NCBI GenBank assembly: GCA_002368865.1
Contig: DFDT01000057.1
Coordinates: 1 to 32,263 of the forward strand
Direction of reading: 5' to 3'
From: Lachnospiraceae bacterium UBA3821
Lineage (GTDB): Bacteria; Bacillota; Clostridia; Lachnospirales; Lachnospiraceae
DNA length: 32,263 nt
Part shown: positions 8,302-16,028 of the stretch, one piece after another
Position numbering within the stretch: position 1 is the stretch's first letter
Layout: the number at the start of each line of letters is the position of its first letter
Made by a program: the position numbers and the translations under genes
The notes under the pieces: generated by a model
The model's input: the letters and a program-made list of their open reading frames with translations, nothing else
Told to the model about the DNA's origin: nothing
Databases searched by the model: none

Positions 8302-8901
8302 ATGGTTGCATGGACGACAGGGCTATTATTATGGTGTGGGAAAAAAGATGCGGCATGGTCAATTCATCTGTTTCCTAAGGAGAAGCGTCTGCTTCTGTTT
8401 GTAAGTCTGATTTTGGAAGGATTGAATCTTTGGTGCTGTCAGCGAAAACCTGTCTATTGGATATTGGGCGGAGCGGTATTTGCAGGCTGTCTTCTGACAG
8501 CCTGCGTAATGGATCTGGCAGAGCACATGGTGTATCGATATGTGTGGATTGTATGCGGAATTGTCGAGATCTGCTGGGTGCTGACGGAATCTTTGGTAAT
8601 ACGGACAGAACAATGGACAAGCTGGCTTTTTTTTGTCGGACTGCAGCAGATTTTGTTTGCCCGAATGTATGGGAGGGCGGACTGTCATGCGTTCTGTATC
8701 TGCGGCGTAAGATGGATACTGGAGGGCGGTGGATTTGAACTTTGTGTGATACATATGGCGGTAGCCTTTGCCTTGTTGACAATGGTACAGATTTTCCGTG
8801 GAAATGTAAGCGGAAAGGGGAAACTGAAACAGGCTGTTCCGATGCTGCCATATATCACAGTCGGATTCTGGATCTGTATGATTTGGATGAACATGGGATA
8901 A
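8302..8901 (+). CDS. Divergent A24 prepilin peptidase (TadV/CpaA-like)
   Basis: A polytopic membrane protein of 199 residues, with about six hydrophobic segments, encoded 16 bases after the giant protein. It matches A24 prepilin peptidases in layout: a first candidate catalytic Asp in MDLAEHMVYRY (Asp71), a second in GRAD (Asp127), about 56 residues apart, and a late PMLPYITVG segment resembling the conserved proline/glycine region. The canonical GxGD motif is altered to GRAD, but both aspartates remain. The expected job is to cleave the leader peptides of the Flp-like pilin and pseudopilins made upstream and so license pilus assembly. The call rests on two residues, topology and location, since overall sequence similarity to well-known family members looks low. 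AGAGGG at 8288-8293 serves as ribosome site. Confidence 0.6.
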   Translation: MVAWTTGLLLWCGKKDAAWSIHLFPKEKRLLLFVSLILEGLNLWCCQRKPVYWILGGAVFAGCLLTACVMDLAEHMVYRYVWIVCGIVEICWVLTESLVIRTEQWTSWLFFVGLQQILFARMYGRADCHAFCICGVRWILEGGGFELCVIHMAVAFALLTMVQIFRGNVSGKGKLKQAVPMLPYITVGFWICMIWMNMG

Positions 8902-8920
8902 ACGGATTGGCAAAATATCA

Positions 8921-8950
8921 TTGACGAAGAAAAGGAGATAAGCCTATAAT
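8921..8950 (+). promoter_or_regulatory. Sigma-A type promoter for the glycosyltransferase gene
   Basis: TTGACG at 8921-8926 and a perfect TATAAT at 8945-8950 are separated by 18 bases. This lies in the gap after the Tad operon and just before the ribosome site GGGAGGG (8961-8967), so the untranslated leader would be very short, about 15 bases. It marks a new transcription unit. Confidence 0.75.
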
Positions 8951-8973
8951 ATCCCTAAAAGGGAGGGTTGGCT

Positions 8974-10041
8974 ATGGCGCGTACTTCAAGCGGGATTACC
9001 ATTTCATTGTGTATGATCGTCAAAAATGAGGAAAAGGTTCTGGCGCGTTGCCTGGACAGTGTTGCGGATCTGATGGATGAGATTGTGATCGTGGATACCG
9101 GTTCTACGGATCGGACGAAAGAGATTGCGGCACGTTACACGGATCAGATCTATGATTTTGTATGGATCGACGATTTTAGTGCGGCCAGGAACTTTGCTTT
9201 TTCCAAGGCGCATATGGATTACATTTACTCAGCGGATGCGGATGAAGTTCTGGATGAGGAGAACAGAGCCCGATACCGGTTATTAAAAGAGAATCTGATG
9301 CCGCAGATTGAGATTGTGCAGATGAAGTATGGCAATCAGCTGCAGTATGGCACGGTGTATAATTTTGATGAGGAGTATCGCCCCAAACTGTTCAAACGGC
9401 AGCGGGAGTTTGTGTGGCAGGAGCCTATCCATGAGACAATTCGCCTGGATCCGGTGGTGTATGACAGTGATATTGTGATCACGCATATGCCGGAGGAGAG
9501 TCATGCAGGCAGAGATCTGGCAAATTTCAGAAAGCAGACCGACAGAGGGGTGCGGCTGTCTGCCCATCTCCATGAGATGTATGCGAGAGAACTGTTTGTG
9601 GCAGGGACTGACGAGGATTTCCTGCGGGCGGAGTCCTTTTTTGCGGATTCCGTAAAAGATACGGGGCGGAGCGCTTCGGAATTGACGGAGGCCTGTTGTG
9701 TGGTGGCCCGTGCTGCAAGATTGAGAGGCGACACAGCGACCTTTTTCAAGCATGTGTGTAAAGTGATCGCCGGGGACGGATGCTCGGAGATCTGCTGTGA
9801 ATTGGGGCATTTTTATGCAGAGGCAGGAGATTATGAGGAGGCAGCAGTCTGGTACTATAATGCGGCTTATGAAACACAGCCGGTGATCTCGTTGGCGGCA
9901 GGGGGAGAACAGCCTTTGCAAGGGCTGGTGCATTGCTATGAGCAGATGGGGTTCCCGGAGCAGGCGGCGATTTACAGACAAGAGGCAGGGGATAGGAAAG
10001 TTAACACTGGACGAATAAAATCCAACATGTTACAATACTGA
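8974..10041 (+). CDS. GT2 family glycosyltransferase with TPR-like C-terminus
   Basis: A 355-residue cytoplasmic glycosyltransferase of the GT-A fold. The N-terminus has ITISLCMIVKNEE, the nucleotide-binding DTGSTD at residues 41-46 and the metal-binding DAD at 88-90. The C-terminal third is helical with repeat-like stretches (CCELGHFYAEAGDYEEAAVWYYNAA) typical of tetratricopeptide repeats. Such two-part enzymes usually transfer sugar from a nucleotide sugar onto a protein, peptide or envelope glycan; the acceptor cannot be read from sequence. The ATG at 8974 is chosen over an in-frame TTG at 8968, because GGGAGG at 8961-8966 is correctly spaced only for the ATG. It has its own promoter. Being next to the Tad locus it could modify pilus proteins, but this is speculation. 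Confidence 0.85.
   Translation: MARTSSGITISLCMIVKNEEKVLARCLDSVADLMDEIVIVDTGSTDRTKEIAARYTDQIYDFVWIDDFSAARNFAFSKAHMDYIYSADADEVLDEENRARYRLLKENLMPQIEIVQMKYGNQLQYGTVYNFDEEYRPKLFKRQREFVWQEPIHETIRLDPVVYDSDIVITHMPEESHAGRDLANFRKQTDRGVRLSAHLHEMYARELFVAGTDEDFLRAESFFADSVKDTGRSASELTEACCVVARAARLRGDTATFFKHVCKVIAGDGCSEICCELGHFYAEAGDYEEAAVWYYNAAYETQPVISLAAGGEQPLQGLVHCYEQMGFPEQAAIYRQEAGDRKVNTGRIKSNMLQY
10008..10036 (+). promoter_or_regulatory. Possible promoter for the hisC-nadE gene run
   Basis: TGGACG at 10008-10013 is followed after 17 bases by TACAAT at 10031-10036, which also carries an extended TG one base upstream (10028-10029). It overlaps the last codons of the glycosyltransferase gene and lies 34 bases before the hisC start. 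The -35 matches consensus at four of six positions, so confidence is moderate. Confidence 0.4.
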
Positions 10042-10069
10042 TTTAGAGTATCATAAAGAGGAAGATGAC

Positions 10070-11143
10070 ATGGATACCATGAAATGGGAAGAAAATGTAC
10101 GCCGGGTTGTGCCTTATGTGGCGGGGGAGCAGCCCAATAGACCGAAAATGATCAAATTGAATACGAATGAATGCCCTTATCCGCCGGCACCAGGGGTTCG
10201 TAAGCTGGCAGAGAATCTGAATTGTGATGCACTGCGATTGTATCCGGATTCCAATACGACGCCTTTGGTGAATGCGTTGGCGGAGTATTATCATGTGAAG
10301 CCGGAGCAGGTGTTTGTGGGAGTGGGATCGGATGATGTCATATCCATGGCGTTCATGACTTTTTTCAACAGTGAAAAGCCCATCCTGTTTCCGGATGTGA
10401 CTTATTCGTTTTATGATGTATGGGCGGAACTGTACAGGATCCCTTACAAGACCTGTGCCCTGAAGGAAGACTGGCATATCGATCCGGTGGATTACAGGCA
10501 GCCGAACGGCGGTGTAATCTTTCCCAATCCCAATGCACCGACAGGTCTGTTTGAGGAGCTGGATGTGGTGGAAGAGATCCTGGAGGCAAACAGGGATGTG
10601 GTAGTCATTGTGGATGAGGCTTATATTGATTTCGGCGGCGTGAGTGTGCTTCCGCTTTTGGAGAAATATGACAATCTGCTGGTGGTACAGACCTTTTCCA
10701 AGTCCCGGGCAATGGCCGGACTGCGGATCGGGTTCTGTATCGGAAGCGAGAAGATGATCCGCTATCTGAACGACGTAAAATATTCCTTCAATTCCTACAC
10801 CATGAATTATCCCGCCCAGGTATTGGGCGTGGAAGCGGTCAGAGATGACGCTTATTTTAAAGAGACCACGGGTAAGATCATAAAGACCAGGGAACGGGTG
10901 AAAAAAGAGCTGACAGAGCTGGGATTTACTTTTCCGGATTCCAGGGCGAATTTTATCTTTGCAAAGCATAAGACCATTCCGGGAGACCAGATTTTCCGGG
11001 CGCTGCGGGAGCGGGATATCTATGTGCGCCATTGGAATAAACCCAGGATCTCGGAGTATCTGCGTATCACGATAGGTACAGATGAGGAGATGGATGAATT
11101 GATCGGTTTCCTGCGGGAATATATTCCCACAGGGAATGCCTAA
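10070..11143 (+). CDS. hisC: Histidinol-phosphate aminotransferase-like PLP enzyme
   Basis: A fold-type I pyridoxal-phosphate aminotransferase of 357 residues, the normal HisC length. Visible landmarks are LNTNECPYPP (29-38), the substrate-loop LYPDSN (57-62), FPNPNAPTG (151-159), VDEAYIDF (181-188) and the PLP-binding lysine Lys211 in TFSKSRAMAGLRIG. HisC converts histidinol phosphate and 2-oxoglutarate to imidazole-acetol phosphate and glutamate, in reverse direction during histidine synthesis. Close relatives also act on aromatic amino acids, and no other his genes are nearby, so physiological specificity is inferred. GAGGAAG at about 10057-10063 acts as ribosome site. It is the first gene of a same-strand run with short gaps (32, 1 and 22 bases) leading to nadE. 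Confidence 0.85.
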   Translation: MDTMKWEENVRRVVPYVAGEQPNRPKMIKLNTNECPYPPAPGVRKLAENLNCDALRLYPDSNTTPLVNALAEYYHVKPEQVFVGVGSDDVISMAFMTFFNSEKPILFPDVTYSFYDVWAELYRIPYKTCALKEDWHIDPVDYRQPNGGVIFPNPNAPTGLFEELDVVEEILEANRDVVVIVDEAYIDFGGVSVLPLLEKYDNLLVVQTFSKSRAMAGLRIGFCIGSEKMIRYLNDVKYSFNSYTMNYPAQVLGVEAVRDDAYFKETTGKIIKTRERVKKELTELGFTFPDSRANFIFAKHKTIPGDQIFRALRERDIYVRHWNKPRISEYLRITIGTDEEMDELIGFLREYIPTGNA

Positions 11144-11175
11144 AAGAATGATAGGAAAGTGAATGGAGAGTTATT

Positions 11176-11667
11176 ATGTTGGTGCATTATCTGATCGTGT
11201 TTTTTGTTTCTATGGTTCCGTTGATCGAGCTGCGTGGGGCGATCCCCATTGCTGTGGGATTTATCGAGAACGGATACGAGCTTAGTCTTCCGCTGTGTTA
11301 TGTGGTGGCTGTAGTAGGCAATATGATTCCGGTGCCTATCATTTTCTTCTTTGCCAGAAAGGTGCTGGAGTGGGGAGCGGATAAGCCTGTGATCGGTAAG
11401 CTCTTTACATTCTTTTTGGAAAAAGGCCACAAAGGCGGTCAAAAATTGCAGGAGAAAGCAGGCCGGGGGCTGTTCTGGGCACTGTTTCTGTTTGTGGGAA
11501 TTCCCCTTCCCGGAACCGGGGCGTGGACGGGAACTCTGGCGGCAAGCCTGCTGGATATGGATTTTAAATCCAGTGTGATGGCGGTGCTTTTGGGCGTGAT
11601 CCTGGCAGGTATCATTATGGGATTGGTCAGCGCGGGCGCATTCGGCGCAATCGGAGCGATTTTCTAA
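11176..11667 (+). CDS. COG2426 / small multidrug export family membrane protein
   Basis: A 163-residue integral membrane protein with four or so hydrophobic segments (about 3-27, 37-57, 91-115 and 121-160). Features typical of the COG2426 (Sm_multidrug_ex) family include PLIELRGAIPIA near the N-terminus, GNMIPVP in the second helix and the conserved PLPGTGAWTG (113-122). Despite the family name, a transport role is not established for most members, so no substrate is proposed. GGAGAG at 11165-11170 is spaced 5 bases from the ATG. It ends one base before the following methyltransferase start, suggesting coupled expression. Confidence 0.8.
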   Translation: MLVHYLIVFFVSMVPLIELRGAIPIAVGFIENGYELSLPLCYVVAVVGNMIPVPIIFFFARKVLEWGADKPVIGKLFTFFLEKGHKGGQKLQEKAGRGLFWALFLFVGIPLPGTGAWTGTLAASLLDMDFKSSVMAVLLGVILAGIIMGLVSAGAFGAIGAIF

Positions 11668-11668
11668 G

Positions 11669-12517
11669 ATGGCAGAAGCATATTCGGATTTTGCACAAGT
11701 ATATGATGAACTTATGGATGAGACGCCATATGAGCAATGGTGCGATACCATTGTGCGGTTTATGGAGCAGTATGGGATTTCCAAGCCCGTAAGGGGGGAG
11801 AAGGATCTGCTTGCTTCGGAACGGAACCTGGTGCTGGATCTGGGCTGCGGCACAGGTACGCTCACGGAACTTTTATACGGAAAAGGATATGACATGGTCG
11901 GGGTGGATAATGCGCCGGCCATGCTTGATATTGCCATGAAAAAGAAGCAGGAGAGCGGTTCTGAGATCCTGTATCTTTTGCAGGACATGAGGGAGTTGGA
12001 ACTCTACAGTACCGTCGGTACGGTAATCAGCGTATGCGATTCGCTGAATTACATTCTGGACGAAGAAGAATTGTTAGAAGTGTTCCGGTTGGTAAATAAC
12101 TATTTATATCCCGGCGGATTGTTTTTGTTTGATTTTAATACAGATTATAAATACCGGGAAGTGATCGGGGATACAACGATCGCAGAGAACAGAGAAGATT
12201 GCAGCTTTATCTGGGAGAATTTCTATGATGAGGATAGCTGCCTGAATGAATACGATGTGACGATCTTCGTGCGGGATCAGGATTCTGAGGCGGATGCGGA
12301 ACGGAAGACAGAGCCGGAGTTGTTTCGGCGGTTCACGGAAACCCATGTACAGAGGGGCTATACGGTGGAACAGATGAAGGCTCTGGTAGAACGGGCAGGG
12401 CTGGAAATCCTAAAAGCACTGGATGCAGAGAGCCTGTCAGAGGTCAACGTATGCAGCGAGAGAGTATATATCCTGGCGCGGGAATGTCAAAAAAATCGGA
12501 TAGAGAAAATAGGGTAG
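11669..12517 (+). CDS. Class I SAM-dependent methyltransferase
   Basis: A 282-residue soluble protein with a Rossmann-fold methyltransferase core. The N-terminus MAEAYSDFAQVYDELMDETPYEQW is the usual lead-in for small-molecule methyltransferases of this type. Motif I (VLDLGCGTGTLTELL) is at about 53-67 with an acidic residue at the end of strand 2 (GVDNAP) for the ribose hydroxyls of SAM; PGGLFLFDFNT is a post-core strand. A central insert (about 145-215) is probably a substrate cap. The substrate is unknown. It starts one base after the preceding gene and 22 bases before hslO, so it belongs to the same transcript. Confidence 0.8.
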   Translation: MAEAYSDFAQVYDELMDETPYEQWCDTIVRFMEQYGISKPVRGEKDLLASERNLVLDLGCGTGTLTELLYGKGYDMVGVDNAPAMLDIAMKKKQESGSEILYLLQDMRELELYSTVGTVISVCDSLNYILDEEELLEVFRLVNNYLYPGGLFLFDFNTDYKYREVIGDTTIAENREDCSFIWENFYDEDSCLNEYDVTIFVRDQDSEADAERKTEPELFRRFTETHVQRGYTVEQMKALVERAGLEILKALDAESLSEVNVCSERVYILARECQKNRIEKIG

Positions 12518-12539
12518 AGTTTATCAGGAGAGCGAAGAT

Positions 12540-13415
12540 ATGAGTGATTATATGGTTCGGGCAACAGCGGCGGATGCGCAGATCAGGGCATTTGCCTGCA
12601 CCACGAAGGAAATGGTGGAGCAGGCGAGGGCTTCCCATAATACCAGTCCCGTGGTGACGGCGGCATTGGGAAGACTGCTCAGCGCAGGGGCCATGATGGG
12701 CAGTATGCTGAAGGGAGAAGATCTGCTCACACTTCAGATCAAGGGGGACGGTCCGGTGAACGGACTGACCGTGACGGCGGATGCGAATGGCAATGTGAAA
12801 GGCTACGCCAATGTACCGGATGTGATTCTGCCTGCCAATGCAATCGGAAAGCTGGATGTGGGCGGCGCAGTGGGAAACGGGTTCTTGAGCGTGATCAAGG
12901 ATCTGGGATTAAAGGAGCCCTATGTGGGGCAGACCCAATTGCAGACAGGTGAGATCGCGGAAGACCTGACCTATTATTTTGCGGCATCGGAGCAGGTCCC
13001 TTCCTGTGTGGGGCTGGGTGTGCTGATGGAACGCAGCAATACGGTCCGGCAGGCCGGCGGGTTCATTGTGCAGCTAATGCCGTTTGCCGAGGAGGAAGTG
13101 ATTCGGAAGCTGGAGGAGAATCTGAAGCAGATCGCTTCCGTGACGACCATGCTGGATCAGGGAAATACCCCGGAGCAGATATTAGAGATCGTGCTGGCAG
13201 GGATGGATGTGGAGATAACGGATACTCTGCCGTGCAGATTCCACTGTAATTGTGATAAGACCCGGGTGGAAAAAGCTTTGATCAGTATTGGTAAAAAAGA
13301 GCTGAAAGATATGATCGACGAGGGAAAAGAGATAGAAGTGAATTGTCATTTCTGCAATCGAAATTATGTATTCAGCGTAGAGGAACTGCAGGCGCTGTAT
13401 GCGCGGTCAAAATAA
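12540..13415 (+). CDS. hslO: Hsp33 redox-regulated chaperone
   Basis: A 291-residue cytoplasmic holdase chaperone that is inactive when reduced and zinc-bound, and becomes active when oxidants release the zinc. The zinc-binding redox switch is complete near the C-terminus: HCNCD supplies CxC and, after 30 residues, CHFC supplies CxxC. The N-terminal substrate-binding domain shows the expected signatures (RATAADAQIRAFA, GAMMGSMLKGEDLLTLQIKGDGP). Length matches the family. AGGAG at 12526-12530 precedes the ATG. Its stop is 19 bases before the nadE start. Confidence 0.93.
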   Translation: MSDYMVRATAADAQIRAFACTTKEMVEQARASHNTSPVVTAALGRLLSAGAMMGSMLKGEDLLTLQIKGDGPVNGLTVTADANGNVKGYANVPDVILPANAIGKLDVGGAVGNGFLSVIKDLGLKEPYVGQTQLQTGEIAEDLTYYFAASEQVPSCVGLGVLMERSNTVRQAGGFIVQLMPFAEEEVIRKLEENLKQIASVTTMLDQGNTPEQILEIVLAGMDVEITDTLPCRFHCNCDKTRVEKALISIGKKELKDMIDEGKEIEVNCHFCNRNYVFSVEELQALYARSK

Positions 13416-13434
13416 CGGAGGAGGAAGCGGCGTT

Positions 13435-15348
13435 ATGGAACATGGCTTTGTCAAGGTGGCGGCAGTTACGCCCAAGATCAAGGTGGCGGATCCCGCTTAT
13501 AATGCACAGGCAGTGTGTGGGGAATTGCAGAAGATTTATGAAAAAGATGCGAAAATTATTGTGTTTCCGGAGTTGTGTCTGACCGGTTACACCTGTAATG
13601 ACCTTTTTTTGCAGGAACGGCTTTTGGAGGAAGCAAAGGAAGCGCTGCAGACGGTTACGCGCGCAACAGAGGGACATGACGCGCTGGTATTTGTGGGGCT
13701 GCCGCTGGAGCGGGACGGGCGGTTATATAATGTGGCTGCCGTGCTGCAGGATGGGGAGATCCTTGGGTTTGTGCCGAAGACCAATATCCCTACGTATGGG
13801 GAATTTTATGAGGGCAGACATTTTGCGAAAGGAAATGCCGAGGTGGCCGGTTTTTATCTGGATGAGGAGGAGATTCCCTTTGGCACGAATCTGCTCTTTA
13901 CCTGTACCAATGTGAAGGGATTGACGGTGGGCTGCGAAATCTGTGAGGATCTGTGGGTGGCGAATCCGCCTTCCACCAACCATGCGTTAATGGGAGCAAC
14001 CGTGATCGTGAATCTGTCTGCGTCCAATGAGACGGTGGGAAAGGACGCGTACCGGGAGATGCTGGTGAAATCCGCTAGCGCAAGGCTTTTGTGTGCCTAC
14101 ATTTATGCTTCCGCGGGAGAGGGAGAATCCACCCAGGATCTGGTCTTCGGCGGACATAATCTGATCGCGGAGAACGGCAGCGTGCTGGTGCAGTCGAAAC
14201 GATTTGCAGGTGAGACGATCATCGGCGATATCGATGTACATCGGATGCTCTCTGAGAGACGTCGTATGGGAACCTTCGGAGAGGAACCGGCACTGGCGTA
14301 TCTGGTGGTGCCCTTTGAACTTCACAAAACGGAGACGAAACTGGACAGACAGTTCGGATGCACGCCTTTTGTGCCTTCGGATGAGAAAATGCGGAATCAC
14401 CGCTGCGAGGAGATTCTGTCCATTCAGGCATATGGTCTGAAAAAGCGATATGAGCATACCGGACTGAAATCAGCGGTGATCGGAATTTCGGGAGGTCTGG
14501 ATTCCACGCTGGCACTGCTTGTGACGGTGCGCACCTTTGATCTGTTAGGGTTGGACAGAAAGGGAATCCGGGCGGTTACCATGCCCTGCTTCGGCACAAC
14601 GGACCGGACGTATGACAATGCCTGCCAGCTCTCAAACACGCTGGGGGTGACCTTGGAGGAGATCGATATCAGGGAGGCTGTAAGGATCCATTTCCGGGAT
14701 ATCAAGCAGGATGAATCCAACCATAATGTGACGTATGAAAACGGTCAGGCGAGAGAACGGACACAGATCCTGATGGACATTGCAAACCGCGAGAACGGAC
14801 TGGTGATCGGCACCGGCGACATGTCGGAGCTGGCCCTGGGCTGGGCAACCTATAACGGAGATCATATGTCCATGTATGGGGTGAATGCGGGCGTGCCCAA
14901 GACGCTGGTGCGGCATCTGGTGCGCTATTATGCGGATACCTGCGGCGATGCGGAGCTTTCCGCGGTGCTTTTAGATGTGTTGGATACGCCGGTGAGTCCG
15001 GAACTGCTGCCTGCGGTGGACGGAAAGATTTCCCAGAAGACCGAGGATTTGGTAGGACCTTACGAACTGCATGACTTTTTCCTGTATTATATGCTGCGGT
15101 GCGGATTTGAGCCGAAGAAGGTCTATCGTATTGCCAAAATCGCCTTTGCGGGGCAGTATGATGAGGCTGTCATTTTAAAATGGCTGAAGACCTTCTACCG
15201 AAGATTCTTCAGCCAACAGTTCAAACGCTCCTGCCTGCCGGATGGACCGAAAGTGGGTTCGGTTGCGGTTTCGCCCAGAGGCGATCTGCGCATGCCCTCC
15301 GATGCAAGCGCTGCGGCATGGCTGGCACAGTTGGAAGATCAACTGTGA
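13435..15348 (+). CDS. nadE: Glutamine-dependent NAD+ synthetase
   Basis: A 637-residue two-domain enzyme converting nicotinate adenine dinucleotide to NAD+ with glutamine and ATP. The N-terminal nitrilase-type glutaminase domain has the full triad: Glu46 in FPELCLTGY, Lys115 in PKTNIP and Cys170 in EICEDLW, with the same 69- and 55-residue spacing as in characterised long NadE proteins. The C-terminal ATP pyrophosphatase domain has the P-loop SGGLDS at 352-357 and later GTGDMSELALGW. The ATG at 13435 is chosen because GGAGGAGGAAG at 13417-13427 is well spaced; a start at 13399 would overlap hslO. It is the last gene of the run, and its last 10 bases overlap the convergent gene on the other strand. 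Confidence 0.93.
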   Translation: MEHGFVKVAAVTPKIKVADPAYNAQAVCGELQKIYEKDAKIIVFPELCLTGYTCNDLFLQERLLEEAKEALQTVTRATEGHDALVFVGLPLERDGRLYNVAAVLQDGEILGFVPKTNIPTYGEFYEGRHFAKGNAEVAGFYLDEEEIPFGTNLLFTCTNVKGLTVGCEICEDLWVANPPSTNHALMGATVIVNLSASNETVGKDAYREMLVKSASARLLCAYIYASAGEGESTQDLVFGGHNLIAENGSVLVQSKRFAGETIIGDIDVHRMLSERRRMGTFGEEPALAYLVVPFELHKTETKLDRQFGCTPFVPSDEKMRNHRCEEILSIQAYGLKKRYEHTGLKSAVIGISGGLDSTLALLVTVRTFDLLGLDRKGIRAVTMPCFGTTDRTYDNACQLSNTLGVTLEEIDIREAVRIHFRDIKQDESNHNVTYENGQARERTQILMDIANRENGLVIGTGDMSELALGWATYNGDHMSMYGVNAGVPKTLVRHLVRYYADTCGDAELSAVLLDVLDTPVSPELLPAVDGKISQKTEDLVGPYELHDFFLYYMLRCGFEPKKVYRIAKIAFAGQYDEAVILKWLKTFYRRFFSQQFKRSCLPDGPKVGSVAVSPRGDLRMPSDASAAAWLAQLEDQL

Positions 15349-15842
15349 GCCTTGTTTAATGAATTTTTGATCGCTTCCAGCAGGATCAATGAGGTATATT
15401 TATTGTCTGCATTGTAGGTGATCCCGCTCAGAGACTGGGTTTCGTAAATCTGATCGCTGATGGATTCCAGTGTAGGCTCCAGCAGGGGATATACGGTGTA
15501 GACAGACTCGCTGGGATTGGCCAGACGAATGGAGGAAATGGTTTCCTGGCTCACGATCACTTCCACATCCACGGTCTGACCGCCCAACACCAGCTCGGTC
15601 GTATATACACCGGGTATGTATGTGCCGACGGATGCATTGACCTGCACCGTGGAGGCATTATCGGATTCGGCCGGTTGATCGCTCTGCGGTGTGACGGAAT
15701 CCGGAGGTATGTTTTCGTCTTTTTGATCCGGCAGAAACAAAATTACCATGAGAAGGATGATCAGAATTGCCAATACGGCAAAAACGGCTGTATAGATCAA
15801 TTCCTTCATGTGAAGTACTACAATCTTTGTATTTGCGCTCAT
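15339..15842 (-). CDS. Membrane-anchored FMN-binding-domain-like protein
   Basis: A 167-residue protein with one N-terminal membrane helix (about residues 14-38), a Pro/Ser/Gln/Asp-rich linker (about 40-70) and an extracytoplasmic domain. The domain resembles small FMN-binding modules: GTYIPGVYTTELVLGGQTVDVEVIV, a downstream SGITYNADNKYTS and an alpha-helical end (LLEAIKNSLNKA). In flavin-anchoring versions a Thr within S(T)GAT binds FMN covalently; here the motif reads SGIT, so the Thr is present but the Ala is not. Covalent flavinylation is therefore uncertain. The ATG at 15842 (minus strand) has AGGGAG seven bases upstream; a longer frame starting at 15887 lacks a ribosome site. It lies convergent to nadE and divergent from glnA. 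Confidence 0.6.
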   Translation of the reverse strand: MSANTKIVVLHMKELIYTAVFAVLAILIILLMVILFLPDQKDENIPPDSVTPQSDQPAESDNASTVQVNASVGTYIPGVYTTELVLGGQTVDVEVIVSQETISSIRLANPSESVYTVYPLLEPTLESISDQIYETQSLSGITYNADNKYTSLILLEAIKNSLNKAHS

Positions 15843-15861
15843 ATGGATTCTCCCTGTCCTT

Positions 15862-15885
15862 GTTTTACGGTTTACTTTGTAAAAC
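15862..15885. repeat. Inverted repeat upstream of the FMN-binding-like gene
   Basis: GTTTTAC (15862-15868) and GTAAAAC (15879-15885) form a perfect 7-bp inverted repeat with a 10-base spacer. It is 20 bases upstream of the minus-strand start at 15842, so it could be an operator or a small leader hairpin for that gene. No U-tract follows on either strand, so it is not a terminator. Confidence 0.35.
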
Positions 15886-15928
15886 ATATGAGGGTTGGGC
15901 AGGGTTTATGCCATCAAAAGAAATCGTC

Positions 15929-15958
15929 TTGACAAGATACTATATAAGTTGTTATGAT
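15929..15958 (+). promoter_or_regulatory. Strong sigma-A promoter of the glnA operon
   Basis: A perfect TTGACA at 15929-15934 is followed after 18 bases by TATGAT at 15953-15958, preceded by an extended TG (15950-15951). Transcription should start near 15965, immediately before the leader hairpin. With the leader terminator, this promoter would be constitutively strong and regulated afterwards at the RNA level. Confidence 0.8.
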
Positions 15959-15965
15959 AAATCAC

Positions 15966-15981
15966 AGAACAAGGGTGTTCT
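15966..15981 (+). promoter_or_regulatory. ANTAR-type antiterminator hairpin with A1/G4 hexaloop
   Basis: AGAAC (15966-15970) and GTTCT (15977-15981) make a 5-bp stem enclosing the six-base loop AAGGGT, with A at loop position 1 and G at position 4. These two bases define the RNA hairpins bound by ANTAR domains. Ten of its bases plus the following T are the 5' arm of the terminator at 15971-16010, so the two structures exclude each other. Known ANTAR motifs have two such hairpins; I find only one convincing hexaloop here. Confidence 0.6.
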
Positions 15982-16010
15982 TACGGGTTAGGGTAAGAGC
16001 GCCCTTTTTT
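15971..16010 (+). terminator. Intrinsic terminator in the glnA leader
   Basis: The arms at 15971-15984 and 15993-16006 pair over 14 bp (12 Watson-Crick, two G-U) around the 8-base loop GGGTTAGG, and the run of T continues to 16010. It lies between the promoter and the glnA ribosome site (AAAGGAG, 16014-16020), so it would stop transcription before glnA unless disrupted. This is the attenuator of the operon. Confidence 0.85.
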
Positions 16011-16028
16011 GCGAAAGGAGAGGCTGAT

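Noticed and set aside
10001..10036. TTAACA at 10001 with TACAAT at 10031 as a promoter
   Set aside because: The spacer is 24 bases, too long. The pairing TGGACG (10008) with TACAAT is the only acceptable geometry.
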